Shown in pieces: positions 31,780-44,400 of a stretch of 64,000 nt of DNA. This DNA comes from Brachypodium distachyon (taxonomy: Eukaryota; Streptophyta; Magnoliopsida; Poales; Poaceae): the NCBI RefSeq assembly GCF_000005505.3, contig NC_016134.3, positions 10,832,624-10,896,623 of the forward strand, given 5' to 3'. The notes below the pieces were generated by a model. That model was given only the letters and a program-made list of their open reading frames with translations. It was not told where the DNA came from and did no database searches. Numbering within the stretch: the first letter of the stretch is position 1; each line of letters begins with the position of its first letter. A program made the translations under genes and the position numbers.

Positions 31780-32988
31780 ATGAAGACGCAGAGGACCGCC
31801 GGCGACGACGACGCCATCCGCACCGAGGCACCACAGTGGGCTGAGCTACCCGATGACCTCCTCGCCATAGTCCGCGGCATGGCGACCTCGCCGTTCGACC
31901 GCGTTCGCATCGCCGCCGTGTGCCGATCCTGGCGCGCCGCCGCGGCCCTCTCCCCCGCTGTTGCTCTCCCTACCTGGCTTCCCACAGTGTTTCAGTTGCT
32001 ACTCCACGGAGAATCGCCTCTACTGCCCCGAGGACGGCCGGGACTACACCGGCGTGGACTACACCGGCGTCCTGCTGGACGTCCCCTTGCTCCAGAGCAA
32101 GGCTCTCAGCCGGGAGATCGTCGGCTCCCACGACGGCGGCTGGCTCGCCGCTTTCTTCACCACTCGCCCACACGCCACCGCCGGGTACCAGCAAGGCATG
32201 CTCGTAATCTTCAACCTCTTCACGCGTGCCGAGGTGGCGCTATCTCCGAAGCAAAGGGACATCGGCAAATTTCGCGTCGATGAGGACAAGCCGTTTTTTG
32301 TCTCCAACTCCAAGATTGTCTTCTCCGAGGACCCCACCTCGAGCGCTTGCATCCTCGCCGCCATGATTGACAGATGCAAGTCGCTGTCTGTAGAATTGGC
32401 TGCCCGGATGGCGGGTGGACAGTATACAAAACCTGCAGCTGGGAGATAGGTTTGTGGGATCAGCTCCAGGACATTGTCTTCTTCAACGGCGAGCTCTATG
32501 GGCTGACCCGAGAAAGACTAGTCAAGCTTAACATTGGTGGCAAGAACCAAGATGGAGCTCATCCCGTAGTCACCACCATTCACCAACTGGGTCCTCAGAT
32601 ATCCAAACAGATCGTCCATGGAGACGACGATAACACCAGCAATTTCTTCCTTGTCGAGCTACGGGGGAAGTTAGCCATTGTGGTGTCGGATAATAGCTGG
32701 CACCCGCGGTCGAGCAGGTTGTTCGAGGTTGCCGAAGCTGAAGACGGCTACAAGTGTGCAGAGCTGACGAGCTTGGGCAACTACACTTTGTTCTTGGGTT
32801 CGAGGTGCTCCAAGGCAGTGGAGAATAGCAACGGTGACTTTGACCACCGCCATGAAATGTTTCATGGTATCTGTGGTGTATATCGTCATTGGGAAGATGA
32901 AGATGAAATTACCCGTAATTGTGTGGATTTGGGCGGGGCTTGCTATCCTCATTGTGGCGGTACATGGCTTCTCCCTCCAGAGTTATAG
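31780..32988 (+). pseudogene. F-box/DUF295 protein gene with two frameshifts
   Basis: The N-terminus has an F-box: WAELPDDLLAIVRGM, then RIAAVCRSWRAAA (residues about 19-50). The remainder is a DUF295-type beta-propeller: FSCYSTENRLYC, SHDGGWLAAFF, WDQLQDIVFFNGELYGLT, LVKLNIGG, and the terminal HWEDEDEITRNC...WLLPPEL. Such proteins act as substrate receptors of SCF ubiquitin ligases. Continuity requires changing frame twice, near 31,960 and near 32,380 (where one base appears to be missing after GATGCAAG). As read, translation would stop soon after the first shift. No introns are needed. The start ATG at 31,780 follows GCGGACC. It could be an active gene if the shifts are assembly errors. Its last 60 codons are duplicated at 35,207-35,389. 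Confidence 0.8.
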
Positions 32989-33151
32989 CAAACTACTGTT
33001 AATTTGGGCGCATGCGCATGAACATCCATATATTTCCTACATGCATGCATTATTTGCTTGGTCATACTGTCATGATACATGCTCTTTAACCAAGTTAAAT
33101 GTTCGATTGAGAGCCCTAGTTGCTTATGATTTTTTTTTTCAATATATGGTA

Positions 33152-33406
33152 TTCCCTCTTCCTAAATGTAAGAAGTCGTGGCTTTGTTAAAGTCAAATTT
33201 CTTAAACTTTGACCAAGTTTATAGAAAAATTTGCCAACATTTAGAATACCAGATAAGTATATTATGAAAATATATACCATGATCGATTTAATAAAACTAA
33301 TTTAGAGTCATAGATGTGTGTAGATTTTTCTATAAAACTTGGTCAAAGTTTAAGAATTTTGACTTAGGACAGGGCTAGGACTTCTTACATTTAGGGACGA
33401 AGGGAG
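33152..33406. mobile_element. Stowaway-like MITE
   Basis: 255 bp with termini TTCCCTCTTCCTAAATGTAA and the complement of CTCCCTTCGTCCCTAAATGT, flanked by TA (33,150-33,151; 33,407-33,408). The inner arms TCAAATTTCTTAAACTTTGA and TCAAAGTTTAAGAATTTTGA also pair, giving a long foldback. Confidence 0.85.
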
Positions 33407-33408
33407 TA

Positions 33409-34659
33409 CGTAGATTTTTGAAATATGCTGTCTGTTTCATGTTGCTGGAGTTTTTTCGTACTACGTACACACTACCAAGCATGTTTGCCTGCAGTGTAGT
33501 GGAAGATGCCAGGAGGGTATTTATTTGCCTCCTCTTCACCTCACGTAACTTTAACGGATTTGTTGTTCCAAAGAGCAAAAATAGTGTGTCGTGTGCGCAC
33601 CAGAAGAGAGACATGAACAATTCCAATGGAACAGGAAATGTGCATTTTTTTCATGAAGGGAGCTGCACATAACCGTAGGTTGTAGTGCTAGGTAGAGTAG
33701 TTTATCTTGTTTGCTTGCTTAACTGGTTCTGCTCCTGCAATGCATGCATGACTAGGCATGCAGATTCATACAGCTGCTTTTTTACTGCCTTCCCATGACA
33801 TATAAGAACCGAGCACTAGCAACCAATTAAAGCAGCTATTTATGTATGTCCAATGTAATACTACAAAATAGTTATGATTTGAAAATGTCTCTTCAGTGTA
33901 TTGTGGAATTGTTTAGCTACTTGTACGAAGCATTTCTGTATTTAAGACAATACTTTTATTGGACAGAGAGGAGAGAGGAAATCATATTACCTGCTCTAAT
34001 TTGATTACTCCCTACACAAAAACTGAGGTACAGGACTACATGGCATATAAGAACCGAGCACTAGCAACAAGTGTTAGAAAACATCTTTTCTGAACTGGGA
34101 GGCAATTAATTAATTGCCTGGTTCTTCTATCTAACCAGAAGAGAATTGTTGAGTCAGTTAGAAAAAAACTGGGCGAAAAGCATATGATCCATCCCCTGCT
34201 TTTGTTGCCTGGCATATTTTGTCAAAGGGTGTTTCCCATTCTATCACTATACAAAATGCATCCAGAGTGAATACTACTAATACCATGAATGTTCTACATT
34301 TATTAGCTCTGTTTAGGAGACACTCTTATATTCGATTTTCAATTAATTGTAAGATACATATCTGAATCTTATAGAGTATCATCAAACAGTAAGGATCTGA
34401 ATGTCATCAAGTGAATTCCATTAGTCGGTATGAACCCGTTTGAACTCCTTTGTCATCTTTGTCGTCTTCAATCTCATACATTGATTCATTGGTTACAGAA
34501 AGAAAATTAAAATGTATACGTCCTTCATTCTTCTTGAAGTACACGACAGTCTAAAATACACATGAGCTCACAATCTACTGCAGAGCACTATTCTGGTTGG
34601 TTAAAAATAGGAGCTATATTCTTAATTCAACAATAATTGATTGTACTAAGTTCCTCACA
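33409..34659. other. Intergenic, no gene seen
   Basis: AT-rich DNA without open frames of interest. The phrase TAAGAACCGAGCACTAGCAA occurs twice (about 33,803 and 34,049), a dispersed duplication. Confidence 0.4.
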
Positions 34660-34847
34660 ATTGTATATATATATGCATCCTCACAATTTCTTGCCAGACA
34701 AGAACACCCAGGAGTTTATGTAGGTGCCTAGCTATCATTGTGAAATTAACCAGGAAACAACACGTTAGTATATATGTCCGTTAGTTTGTACTTGGGAGCA
34801 TGCCAAAAACATGACTTGGTACATGCCGTCACAACCTCTTTGACTAA

Positions 34848-35076
34848 GGCCCTGTTTGTTTGGGCTTTAGCTTCAGCTTTTGGTGTTTCTAGCAATCTCA
34901 AAAGCACTTCTTTCGTTTACACATGAAGCTGAGAAGCACCTCCGGACGTGCTTTTCAGCTAGAAGCACCAAAACCACGTCTGGAGGTGCTTCTCAGCTTC
35001 ATTTGTAAACGGGAGAAGTGTTTTTGAAATTACTAGAAGCACTAAAAGCTGAAGCAGAAGTCTAAACAAACGGGGC
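34848..35076. mobile_element. Tourist-like foldback MITE
   Basis: 229 bp with termini GGCCCTGTTTGTTTGG and AAACAAACGGGGC, TAA on both sides (34,845-34,847 and 35,077-35,079). Internal arms AGCTGAGAAGCACCTCC and GGAGGTGCTTCTCAGCT pair almost perfectly. It interrupts the third copy of the 29.3 kb repeat. Confidence 0.8.
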
Positions 35077-35206
35077 TAAAACAGACTGAGTGATAAGGAT
35101 GTTCTACAGTACGTGGGACTTACCGCGAGGTGCCGGTACCTCCCTGCCATTCACAATCTTTCTCGGAAAGGATAGGATGACAGCACGTCTCCTATGCAAA
35201 TTACTC

Positions 35207-35389
35207 CATGGCGGCTTCGACCACCAGCATGAAATGTTTCACGGTATCTGTGGTATATGTCATCATTGGGAAGATGAAGATGAAATTACACGTAATTGTG
35301 TCGAGTTGGTTGGAGCAGTACGTGATTCCTTTTGCGAGGCTTGCTATCCTCGCAGTGACAGGGCATGGATTCTCCCTCCAGAGTTCTAG
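35207..35389 (+). pseudogene. Duplicated C-terminal tail of the F-box/DUF295 gene
   Basis: Encodes HEMFHGICGICHHWEDEDEI and ends with a W-LPPEF stop, matching 32,830-32,988 (HWEDEDEITRNC...LLPPEL). Similarity also covers the 3' flank (GTTAATTTGGGCGCATG) to about 35,430. There is no F-box or upstream propeller here, so it is a fragment. Within about 15 bp the sequence switches to MHX exon 7. Confidence 0.85.
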
Positions 35390-35442
35390 CAAACTAGTGT
35401 TAATTTGGGCGCATGTGCATGAACATCCTAACTTAACTATGT

Positions 35443-36089
35443 ACATGGTTGGATTGCTTTTATCTGCTCCTTGATCTTCATAATTGGTATTGCTTATGGT
35501 GTTACCAAGATTACAGATCAGATAAGCTGTGTCACAGGTTGGAACATATTTGTGCGTAAGTTTGATTTTCTTCTGCTCAAAGAAATGTAACTGCATGCAT
35601 GCTGATGTGAAATCCAGTTTTCTTTGTAGTAGTAAACACATATGTTATAGCATTCACAGCACTGGCTGCTGGATCTGGTCGCTAGCAAGATAGCAGCCGA
35701 GCCTCAAGTCACTGCAGATTCTACAATTGCCAACATCACTTACAGGTTCATGTCTACATACATCCTCTTGAACCAGTTTTTCTCATTAACCTATTGTTGT
35801 CAATTCCTCAAACCAGAACCGAGTGGACTGATAAATTTCCTGGTTGCAGCAATTTGGTGAACATTTATGTTGGTATTGGTGTTCCGTGGTTGATCGACAC
35901 AGTTTACAACTGCTTTCTCTACCAAGATAATGCTGCTGGCCTCAGCTTCTCCCTTCTGGTTTTCTTCGCAACATCGTTTGGTTGTATCACGGTGTTGGTT
36001 CTTCGCCGCATTGTACTTGGTGCAGAGCTTGGGGGCCCTATGTTGTGGGCGTGGGCGACATCAGCCTACTTCATGGTCTTCTGGAGTAA
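35443..36089 (+). pseudogene. MHX pseudogene fragment: exon 7 (part) to exon 9
   Basis: Matches MHX from ACATGGTTGGAT in exon 7 through intron 7, exon 8, intron 8 and most of exon 9, introns included, so it arose by DNA duplication rather than retroposition. Lesions: a 14 bp deletion in exon 8 removing the GTSWPD alpha-repeat motif and shifting frame, a 15 bp deletion in exon 9 (YQ|DNAAGL), and a 38 bp deletion near the end. The final codons (GGAGTAA|TATAG) are split by the Helitron; the 3' flank resumes at 53,866. It lacks the N-terminal exons and cannot make an exchanger. Confidence 0.93.
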
Positions 36090-36239
36090 TCATTTACCCT
36101 ATGAAAGGGCGAAGAATTGAGGGCTTGTTTCGGCCTCTACATGTTCTTATCTCCGCCATTGGACCATCGCATCCCTGCCGTTGATTGTTTTTCCCCCCGA
36201 TCTGTGACGCTGGAGGTGTCTTGCGGAGTCCTCTGGATG

Positions 36240-36246
36240 TGTCCCC

Positions 36247-36287
<41 letters not shown>

Positions 36288-38132
36288 CGCGCTAGCGACG
36301 CCGCCGGCCTCACCGGCTCCTCCGTCGCCACCACTTCCTCGAGACCCACTCCACCACACATTCCTTCCCCAATCCACCATCTCATTTGTCCCAATCCATC
36401 GCCATCCACCCATCTCTCCTTCACTGTTTCGGAAAGGTAAAGCCCCGGTGAGAGTGCGAGCGCCATGAGGGGCAGCGGCGACGTCAAGTCCTTCTTCTGG
36501 TAGCAGAAGGCCTGCTCCGGCACGGAAGCCACCTCCACCGGCGTATCCAAGAAGGCGTCGGGCCACCACCCGAAGCCTGCAGCTGCGGCTCATCTCCGTC
36601 TGACCCCATATAATCACCCCTCTCTTCTGTTCCTCCCTCCCAGCGATCCTCTCTCTCCCTGCCTCCCAGGCTCCGAGCGCTCCCTCGCTCCTTCCCACCC
36701 CTTCTCCCGGCTAGGGTTTTCTCACCACCGTTGCCACCCGCAGCTCCACCGCCTTCCTACCTCCTGCTCCGTCGAGGTCGCCCCAAACTCCGCCGCTGCC
36801 ATCCTTGCCCTTCCCAGCCACTCGTGTATGGAGAAACATCCCCCCCCCCCCCCTCTCCCATGTCTGGCTTATTTAGTTGTTTAGGGCTGGACTTGAGCGT
36901 TTCAGTTAGGTGAGTTTCGTGCCATATGATTTCTAATGGTTCTGTACACTATTCTGAATTTCAGTTGGTTCCTTCCTTTTTGTGCCATTAATTTGTTTAT
37001 TCTCGAATCTTGATAATATTGGATCGACTGGTCTAATATTGATGCCTAAGGATATGTGGTCGGTCATGCACAAACAACATCAACATGGTCTTCCATAACA
37101 TCAACATGGAGAAGAGAAACATTTCCATCTTTGTGTTTGAGTGTTGCAGCTTACTCTAGGAAGTAGGAACTATGTGACTTGAATAAAGAAAATTGGAAGT
37201 CGATCCCAGATCGTTTGCTATGTAGTCCATTAGCTCATTGGAATCGATAAAATTAAAAACTGGCCCAAAATTATAGAGTATGGTCTCCAGCCTGTCAACT
37301 CTTTGGAAGGAACTGTACGCTCAGAAACTGATAGTCTAGCTTCTTTACATGGCCAAATGTTGCCTACAGTTCATGTAATGCACCGCCACTTCCATTGGCG
37401 CTACGCATTCTGTGATTTTTTTGGTGTCAGGGTGTACAATTTATCGTTAATTAGTATATATGTCGTTTTTCTCATATAATGTTCATACATATTTTCTTAT
37501 GTTGAAGTCGAGTAGCATTTCCTCGGTACATAGGTGGTAATAACCATGTCAGTTTTCCATTTTAGCCTTCTCTAACATAGATCTAAGGATTATATAGGTT
37601 GCTGAATTTGTCAGTTTATACCATTTATGGTATGGTTATTCTATGATTCTATCTTTTTAGGCTGATTTCCCCGCCTCGCCTATTTCAGTTTTTCATTAGC
37701 ATTACCATTTACCAGTAGAGGTCATCGGTGGATCGGCGGGATTTTTTTCATTGAGAATTCACATGTTTAGCTTTTCTCTAACTCATATATTGTTCACCAA
37801 TGTCCTTACTTTTCTAATTCTGCTATGACACTAGGCCATTGGCTACACTAGCTGTAGTATGAGTTTGTTCTGATTTTCCTTGTATATTGTATGAATGTGT
37901 TGTTGGAATAGTATATATATATGTTGTTTGACAACTGGAGCTGAAATGGTATGTGTTGTCTGTAGTCAAAAGCTTGATTTGCATTTAGATTTTGCTTTCT
38001 AGGTCTATGCATATTTTCCTTGGTGCTCATATATTGGCCGTAGCCAATTTGCTAGTGCAGGCACTGATGCACCTTCATAGCTTTCAAGATTTTTGTATGG
38101 ACTAACGTTTTTATTTCAGTCTGAAACGCATC
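36240..38132 (+). other. Helitron left part: captured-looking promoter/leader and intron-like DNA
   Basis: A (CT)n tract of about 20 repeats (36,246-36,282) is followed by a GC/CT-rich stretch with a short frame MRGSGDVKSFFW ending in TAG (36,464). Next is a typical grass leader with CTAGGGTTTTC (36,712) and a C homopolymer (36,841-36,853), then an AT-rich intron-like run from about 36,910. It looks like the 5' end of a captured host gene. I cannot identify the gene. Confidence 0.5.
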
Positions 38133-38137
38133 TGGGG

Positions 38138-38957
38138 TGTCGGGGGATGACCCCGGGTAGGGTCATGGCGACACAACTCTAGCCGAGATGACGGAGGCAA
38201 AACCGGCATAGCAACGTGTGCCGGCATCGTAAAGTTAAACTAACGCTAAGCCGGCATCCCGGGCGTATGCCCGCATGATTGTCTTATCTAGTAAGTTCGC
38301 AGGATAAGGATGAGTCCCTTGATCTCGGCGGTCCTTCAACGGTCTTATCCTGACCACGTGGTGCGAACTGAACCAGCGCCATCATCATCTCAGAAAAGCG
38401 GTCAGCGTCTGCGTACCGGTGTCAGATGACCACGCTAGAGAAGCACCGAAAGGGAATCTATGACGGAAGCTGGCAGAGGATAGCTGTACCCGTTGCAGGC
38501 TGGCAGGGAAAAGTAAAGTTGTCTTGTCCCCTGCGGTACTGCCTGGAGGGAACCAAGCCGTGTGCCCGGCGGGGCCCAAGGAAGGTGACGTTAGAGTCGG
38601 CCCACATGTCAGTGTGACATGCCTGGCCTATAAATAGAACCTCACCCTTCGGTAGAAGGGAGGAGAGGAGAAAAAGAGAATCACTTAGGCATCTAGGGTT
38701 TTTCCCCTTCTTCTTCTTTCTCCTCAAGAATATAGCTCAAAGAGCACCATTGTAGAGCTTGCCTACCTTGGCTAATACAACAAAACAGAAGTAGGAGTCT
38801 TACCTCAACAAGAGGGCTCCGAACCTGGGTAAAATCTGTGTGTTCTTGTGTGATTTGTGCGTGTTCCCCTTCACGTCCGCCCTCCTCCGGATCCTCCTTC
38901 GTCCATCGGCCCCAAGTTAAGCCATCCTATGGCATCTGCCGTGACACCACCACGATA
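38138..38957 (+). repeat. 5' LTR of nested gypsy element
   Basis: Begins TGTCGGGGGATGACC and ends CCACCACGATA, where the 3' LTR has CGACA. A TATAAATAG box lies at about 38,630, and the U5 contains ATCTAGGGTTTTTCC. About 820 bp. Confidence 0.92.
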
Positions 38958-38959
38958 GT

Positions 38960-38976
38960 TGGCGCCTACCGTGGGG
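38960..38976 (+). other. Primer-binding site of nested gypsy element
   Basis: TGGCGCCTACCGTGGGG, 2 nt inside the LTR. It is nearly the same as the site in the left gypsy element. Confidence 0.85.
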
Positions 38977-38982
38977 CCGGCA

Positions 38983-41400
38983 ATGGCGCTGGCTAGAGTT
39001 TTCATCCGGACGAGAAGCTTTCTCGTCACCGGAGAGCGTGTGGTCTGCGGTTTGGTCCAGAGATTCGGCTCTCTGGGCTTCATCGACAACAACGCGGGCT
39101 GCTTCAACGGCACACCGTTTCCTTGTGCAGGCCGCTTCATCAATTTCGGCATGCACGAGGTCTATGTTGCTACTGACAGCCCTTGCAGGTACCCAGAGCA
39201 GGTGGTGATGGCTGAAGATCCATCTGCATGGCTCGCGACCGGCACGTCGACTGCCCCGCTGACCGTGTGGAGGTTATGGTGACGTCTCATGGCGCTGATG
39301 CGGGAAGGGACGCTGCAGGAAGTGGTGTGGTCCCAACCAAGTCCGGCAGAACGGTGAAGCTCCCTTTGGAGAAGCCGGAGAACATCGCCGCTCAAGCCGG
39401 CACATCGGCTCTGCCACCGAAGCCAACTCAGATCCAGGCCTCCATCGAGCGGCTGACCTCGCCGGTGGCGTCGAATGCCAACCCGGCTCAGCTGTAGGCA
39501 GAATTGGAGTTGGAGAGACAGAAGCTGCTGAAGGAAGCCGTCGACGTCGCCAATGCCCGACAACAGCTCGACATCTCGCTCCGTGAGTATAACAAAGCTC
39601 ATGGTCTCAGTTCTACTGCGTTTACTAACCCTAGCAGAGTTGGAGAGGTGCGTAACTGTGGCAAGAACTTGAATGCTGAGATGACAAGAGATGGCAGGGG
39701 TGTGCCAGCTGTGTCGGCAAGTTTTGCCTCGGCACTAAAGCCGAAATACAATACCCCTGTCAAAAATCTCAGGGCTGCCGAGGCTGCGGCTGAGGAGTTG
39801 TCAAATCTTACGGGAGAGGCACTTCGGCAGCAGCAGCTACGCGTGAAAGAACTGCTCCAAACAGCTAATGAGCAGAAGAAGGCATACATGAGAATGCACG
39901 GTAAACCCGGTGCATCACAGGTCATTCACTCGGCAGCAGATGCTGGTGGCCGGATTGACAAGCAAGCATCCTCACCTGGTGGCAAACGGGACAAAAGCGT
40001 TAACTCTGGCCGGGATAAACAGTTAGAACGCTATGACCCGGCCCTGGCCGAGAAACAAATAGTCAGAAGGGTTGATGATAGCCAAAGTGGTCTGCGTCCC
40101 GGCAACAACCGCCGGGACCAACAAGAATGTTACTCGTTTGATCATGGACACCGACCTCAGGGTTCGGCACCCAATACTGCTGCAGGTCAGCAGGGTGTCG
40201 GGCGCAACCCCCCCTATCGAGGTGAGGATCGCCGGTATGACCGTTACGATGACGGGTACTCGGCTATGGGCGACGAGGGTTATATCAGGCGAGAGCGTGA
40301 TAATCTCGGCCCGCTCGGAGCCCGAGTTGGGAACATACAAGTATCACCTCTAGATGCCCGACATCGGCTTGACAGAATTTACCTGTCCGAGCTTCTGGAG
40401 AAGCAAGACCCTCCGAGACCGCGTTGCTTTGCGCATCGGATCATGAGGGAGAGACCAGCCCCGGGTATCCAGCTGCCCAGGGGTATGAGAACATATGACG
40501 GCAGCACTAAGTCAGAAGATTGGTTGGAAGACTATGTCACGGCGGTGAGCGTGGTAGGCGGCAACTGCAGATGGGCGGTACGTTATGTGCCCCCAGATGC
40601 TGGTAGGGCCGGCAAGGATATGGTTGAACAACCTGCCGGAGGGCAGCATCAATTGCTGGATAGACTTTGAGGAAGCTTTTGTCAGTAATTTCACTAGCAC
40701 TTACAAGAGGCCGAATCGCCCTCAACAGTTGTCCATGTGCAAGCAAAGAGACAACGAGACTGACCGGGATTACCTGACAAGATGGAACAATCTCCGCAAT
40801 TCCTGTGAAGGGATAGTGGAATCGTAGGCCACAGCATGCTTTGCCCAGGGATGTCGGCACGGCAGCATGTTGTGGCAGAAGCTGCAAAGAGAGATGCCTG
40901 CCACTCTATCTGAAATGATCAGGATCGCCGACATGTACGCGCTTGGAGATCCGACTCAGCCATCTCTGATGCCGGCAGAACCACAAAGGGAGCAGCAAGC
41001 ATACAATCCTGCGGGGGCATTTCGGAGGAATGATCATCAAGATCATCGCAACAAGAGAAGGGATGACAGGCCGGATTACCGATATGGGCCAGCCCATGTC
41101 GCTGCGATTCAGGACCAACCTGATGCCAGTTCCAACCAACGTCAGAAAACAGGAAATCAACAATGGGTCAAGAAGGGAGAACAAAAGAAGCCCTGGCAGG
41201 ATAAACCGAAGTATACGTTCGAGGTGATGTTGGATCAGCCTTGTCGTTTTCACACGACTAACCCTAACAAGCCGGCGAACCATACCACTCGACAATGCAG
41301 CTGGATGCAACGGGCTGAGAAGGGTGAGGCAAGCCGGTTACCCCCACCTCCACCCCTCACAGGCGCAAACGCACAGATCCAAGGACCCCCTCAGGCAAAC
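38983..41400 (+). pseudogene. Gag of nested gypsy element
   Basis: Starts at the ATG at 38,983, just after the primer-binding site. The Tat-type N-terminal region changes frame between about 39,180 and 39,230. The frame from 39,228 is broken by TAG at 39,495 and continues to 40,670. The gag (retrotransposon gag, PF03732-like) domain spans about 40,440-40,825: RTYDGSTKSEDWLEDY, then after a frameshift near 40,570 ARIWLNNLPEGSINCW and CKQRDNETDRDYLTRWNN. It is followed by TAG at 40,825. A zinc-knuckle-like CRFHTTNPNKPANHTTRQC lies near 41,240-41,300. Several lesions make it inactive. Confidence 0.85.
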
Positions 41401-44400
41401 AATGCAGTCAACCAGGTGGAGGGACAAGAAATCCCAGGGTATGCCGGGAGAAACGAGTACAAGGAGCATCACCAAAGCTACATGATTTTCGTCACTAAGC
41501 CCACTGACAAGCAAAGTCAGCGCAGGCGAGAGATGGAGGTCAATGCTGTTATGCCGGCAGTTCCAAAGTTCATGTATTGGTCGGAACAGGAGATCAACTG
41601 GAACCGGGCAGACCATCCCAAGGTTATGCCCAACCCTGGTGGATATGCCCTAGTGGTTGAGCCGACACTCATCGGGCCTGACATTAATGTCAAGTTCACT
41701 CGGGTTCTCATTGATAATGGAAGTAGCATCAATATCCTGTACCGGGACACGATGCTCAAGCTCGGCATTACAGATAACATGCTTGAGCCCAGCCGGACTA
41801 CCTTTCACGGTATTGTGCCGAGAGTGTCTTATGCTCCAGTAGGCAAGATCCGAGTGGACGTCTTATTCGGCACTAGGGAGAACTGTCGGACTGAGAACCT
41901 AGTATTCGAGGTGGTGGACCTCAGTAGTCCGTACCATGCGCTGATTGGCAGACCGGCACTCGCCAAATTCATGGCTACTACTCACATCGGCTATCTGAAG
42001 ATGAAGATGCCGGGACCAAATGGTACCATAACCATCACCGGCAACTACAAACGTTCAATGGAGTGTGCAGCGGCTGGATCTGCTCTAGCCGAGTTGCTGG
42101 TCATCGCCGGCGAGAAGAAGAAATTACAAGAAGCTGTTGCGATGGCTCAGGCGGCACAAATCAGCCTGCCGGCTATGAGCAATCCCCATGGAAGTGTGGC
42201 CTTTCAGGCAGCCAAGGAGACAAAGAAGATACAGGTCGATAGCGAGTTCCCAGACCGTACCATCATCATTGGTGCCGGCCTAGAGGAGAAATAGGAAGGT
42301 GAGCTCAGCAGCTTCCTCCGTGAGAATCGGGATATCTTCGCATGGTCAACTCAAGACCTGCCAGGTGTGCCGAGGGAGTTAGCTGAGCATTCATTGCATG
42401 TTAGACCAGACGCAAGACCGGTGAAGCAGCCCCTTCGATGCTTCGCCGACGACAGAAGGAAAGTTATATCGGAAGAGGTATCCTGGCTTCTAGCTGCCGG
42501 CTTCATCATGGAGGTGTTGCATCCCGACTGGCTGGCAAACCCGGTCATGATCGAGAAGAAGAAAGATGACCCAACTGCTGCCAAGGTGTGGCGCATGTGT
42601 ATCGATTACACGAGCCTCAACAAGGCATGTCCCAAAGATCCTTTTCCATTACCTCGGATCGATCAAGTGATCAACTCCACTGCCGGGTGTGACTTGTTGT
42701 CTTTTGTGGATGCGTACTCTGGTTTTCATCAGATACCGCTGAACCCTAATGATCAAATAAAGACATCATTTATCACCCCGTTCGGGGCTTATTACTGTCG
42801 CACTATGCCGTTTGGTTTGTGAAATGCAGGGGCTACCTATCAAAGGTGTATGCAGAAGTGCTTGCACGATCAACTCGGCAAAAATGTGCAGGTGTATGTC
42901 GACGATGTCGTCAGAAAAACCAAGAAAAGCGCTATGCTCCTGGATGATATCCGGGAAACATTCGCAAATCTGCGGAGATTCCGAATGAAACTGAACCCGG
43001 CCAAGTGCACATTCGGTGTGCCGGCAGGAAAGTTGCTCGGTTTCCTGGTATCAAGCCGAGGAATAGAAACGAACCATGTGAAAATTGCTGCTATAGAAAG
43101 AATGAAACTGTCAAAGTGCCTCAAAGATGTGCAGAAATTCACGGGATGCCTAGCGTCGGTGAGTCGTTTCGATAGTCGGCTAGGTGAAAAGGCTATGCCC
43201 TTATACCAGCTGATGAAGAAAACCAACAAATTTGTGTGGACCCCACAGGCGGACCTAGCTTTTCAAGAGCTGAAGAAGATGATTGCTACGGCACCTATAT
43301 TAGCTTCGCCGATGGAGAAGGAGCCTATGTTGTTATACATTGCAGCGACAAATCGAGTTGTCAGTGCTGTCATCGTAGTGGAAAGGGATGAAAATGGCAA
43401 ATCGGTGCAGAGGCCAGTATATTACTTGAGAGAGGTGTTATCGTCGTCCAAGCAAAATTATCCCCACTACCAAAAAATGGCTTATGGCGTATATATGGCG
43501 GCAAAAAAGCTAAAGCATTACTTTGAGGCACATCAGATCCGAATTATATGTGAGGCACCCGTCTCGGAAATCATGAGTAACAAAGATGTGAGCGGCCGAG
43601 TTGCAAAATGGGCCGTCGAGTTGGCGCCCTATGCGCTGCAGTACAACAGACGGGATGCGGTGAAATCTCAGGCTTTTGGCGGATTTCTTGGTGGATTGGG
43701 CCGAGATGGAGTACGAACCACCGCCCCCGGAAACTAACGACTGGAAATTACATTTTGATGGCTCTAAGATGAAAAGCGGGCTTGGCGCCGGCATAGTTCT
43801 GACCTCGCCAAAGCGCAATCAGCTTAAGTACGTGTTGCAAATTCACTTCGCAGCATCCAACAACGTGGCCGAGTATGAAGCGCTTGTACACAGATTAAAA
43901 ATGGCAAAGGAAATTGGAGTTTGCCGGATCCAATGTTTCGGTGATTCGGATCTTGTCATCCAGCAGGCTTCTAGTAACCGGGATGCATTGGATGCCAATA
44001 TGGCGCTATACCGGTTTCACGTTCAGAAGATTAGTGGTCACTTCGACGGGTGTGAATTTCACCATGTACCTCGGACAAAAAATGAAGCAGCCGACACATT
44101 GTCGAAACTCGGCTCGACACGACAGGCTATTCCAGCTGGGGTGGCGTTAGAACATTTACGCAAACCGTCCATCAAACCCTCGCCAGAATTGGAGTCGATA
44201 TTTATCCCGGAAAGCTCAGAAGCCGACATCACTCCCATGGACACTGACGGTGGCAATGGTTCTGATAACCCAGGGACTGAGCGCCCTAATTCGGCAGAGG
44301 CAATGGCAGTTGAGCCAATGGAGATTGACGAGCCGGATGAGCCAATCTTCACCAATCGTCCTGTGCTGGCTTGGGCGCAACCGATAATATCTTACCTCAA

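Noticed and set aside
36246..36282. (CT)n tract as a possible regulatory element
   Set aside because: A simple sequence repeat common in grass leaders. No evidence for function beyond that.
36464..36620. Frame MRGSGDVKSFFW in the Helitron, resembling a PCNA-binding motif at a protein N-terminus
   Set aside because: It ends at a TAG after 12 codons and the family cannot be identified. Treated only as captured-looking sequence.
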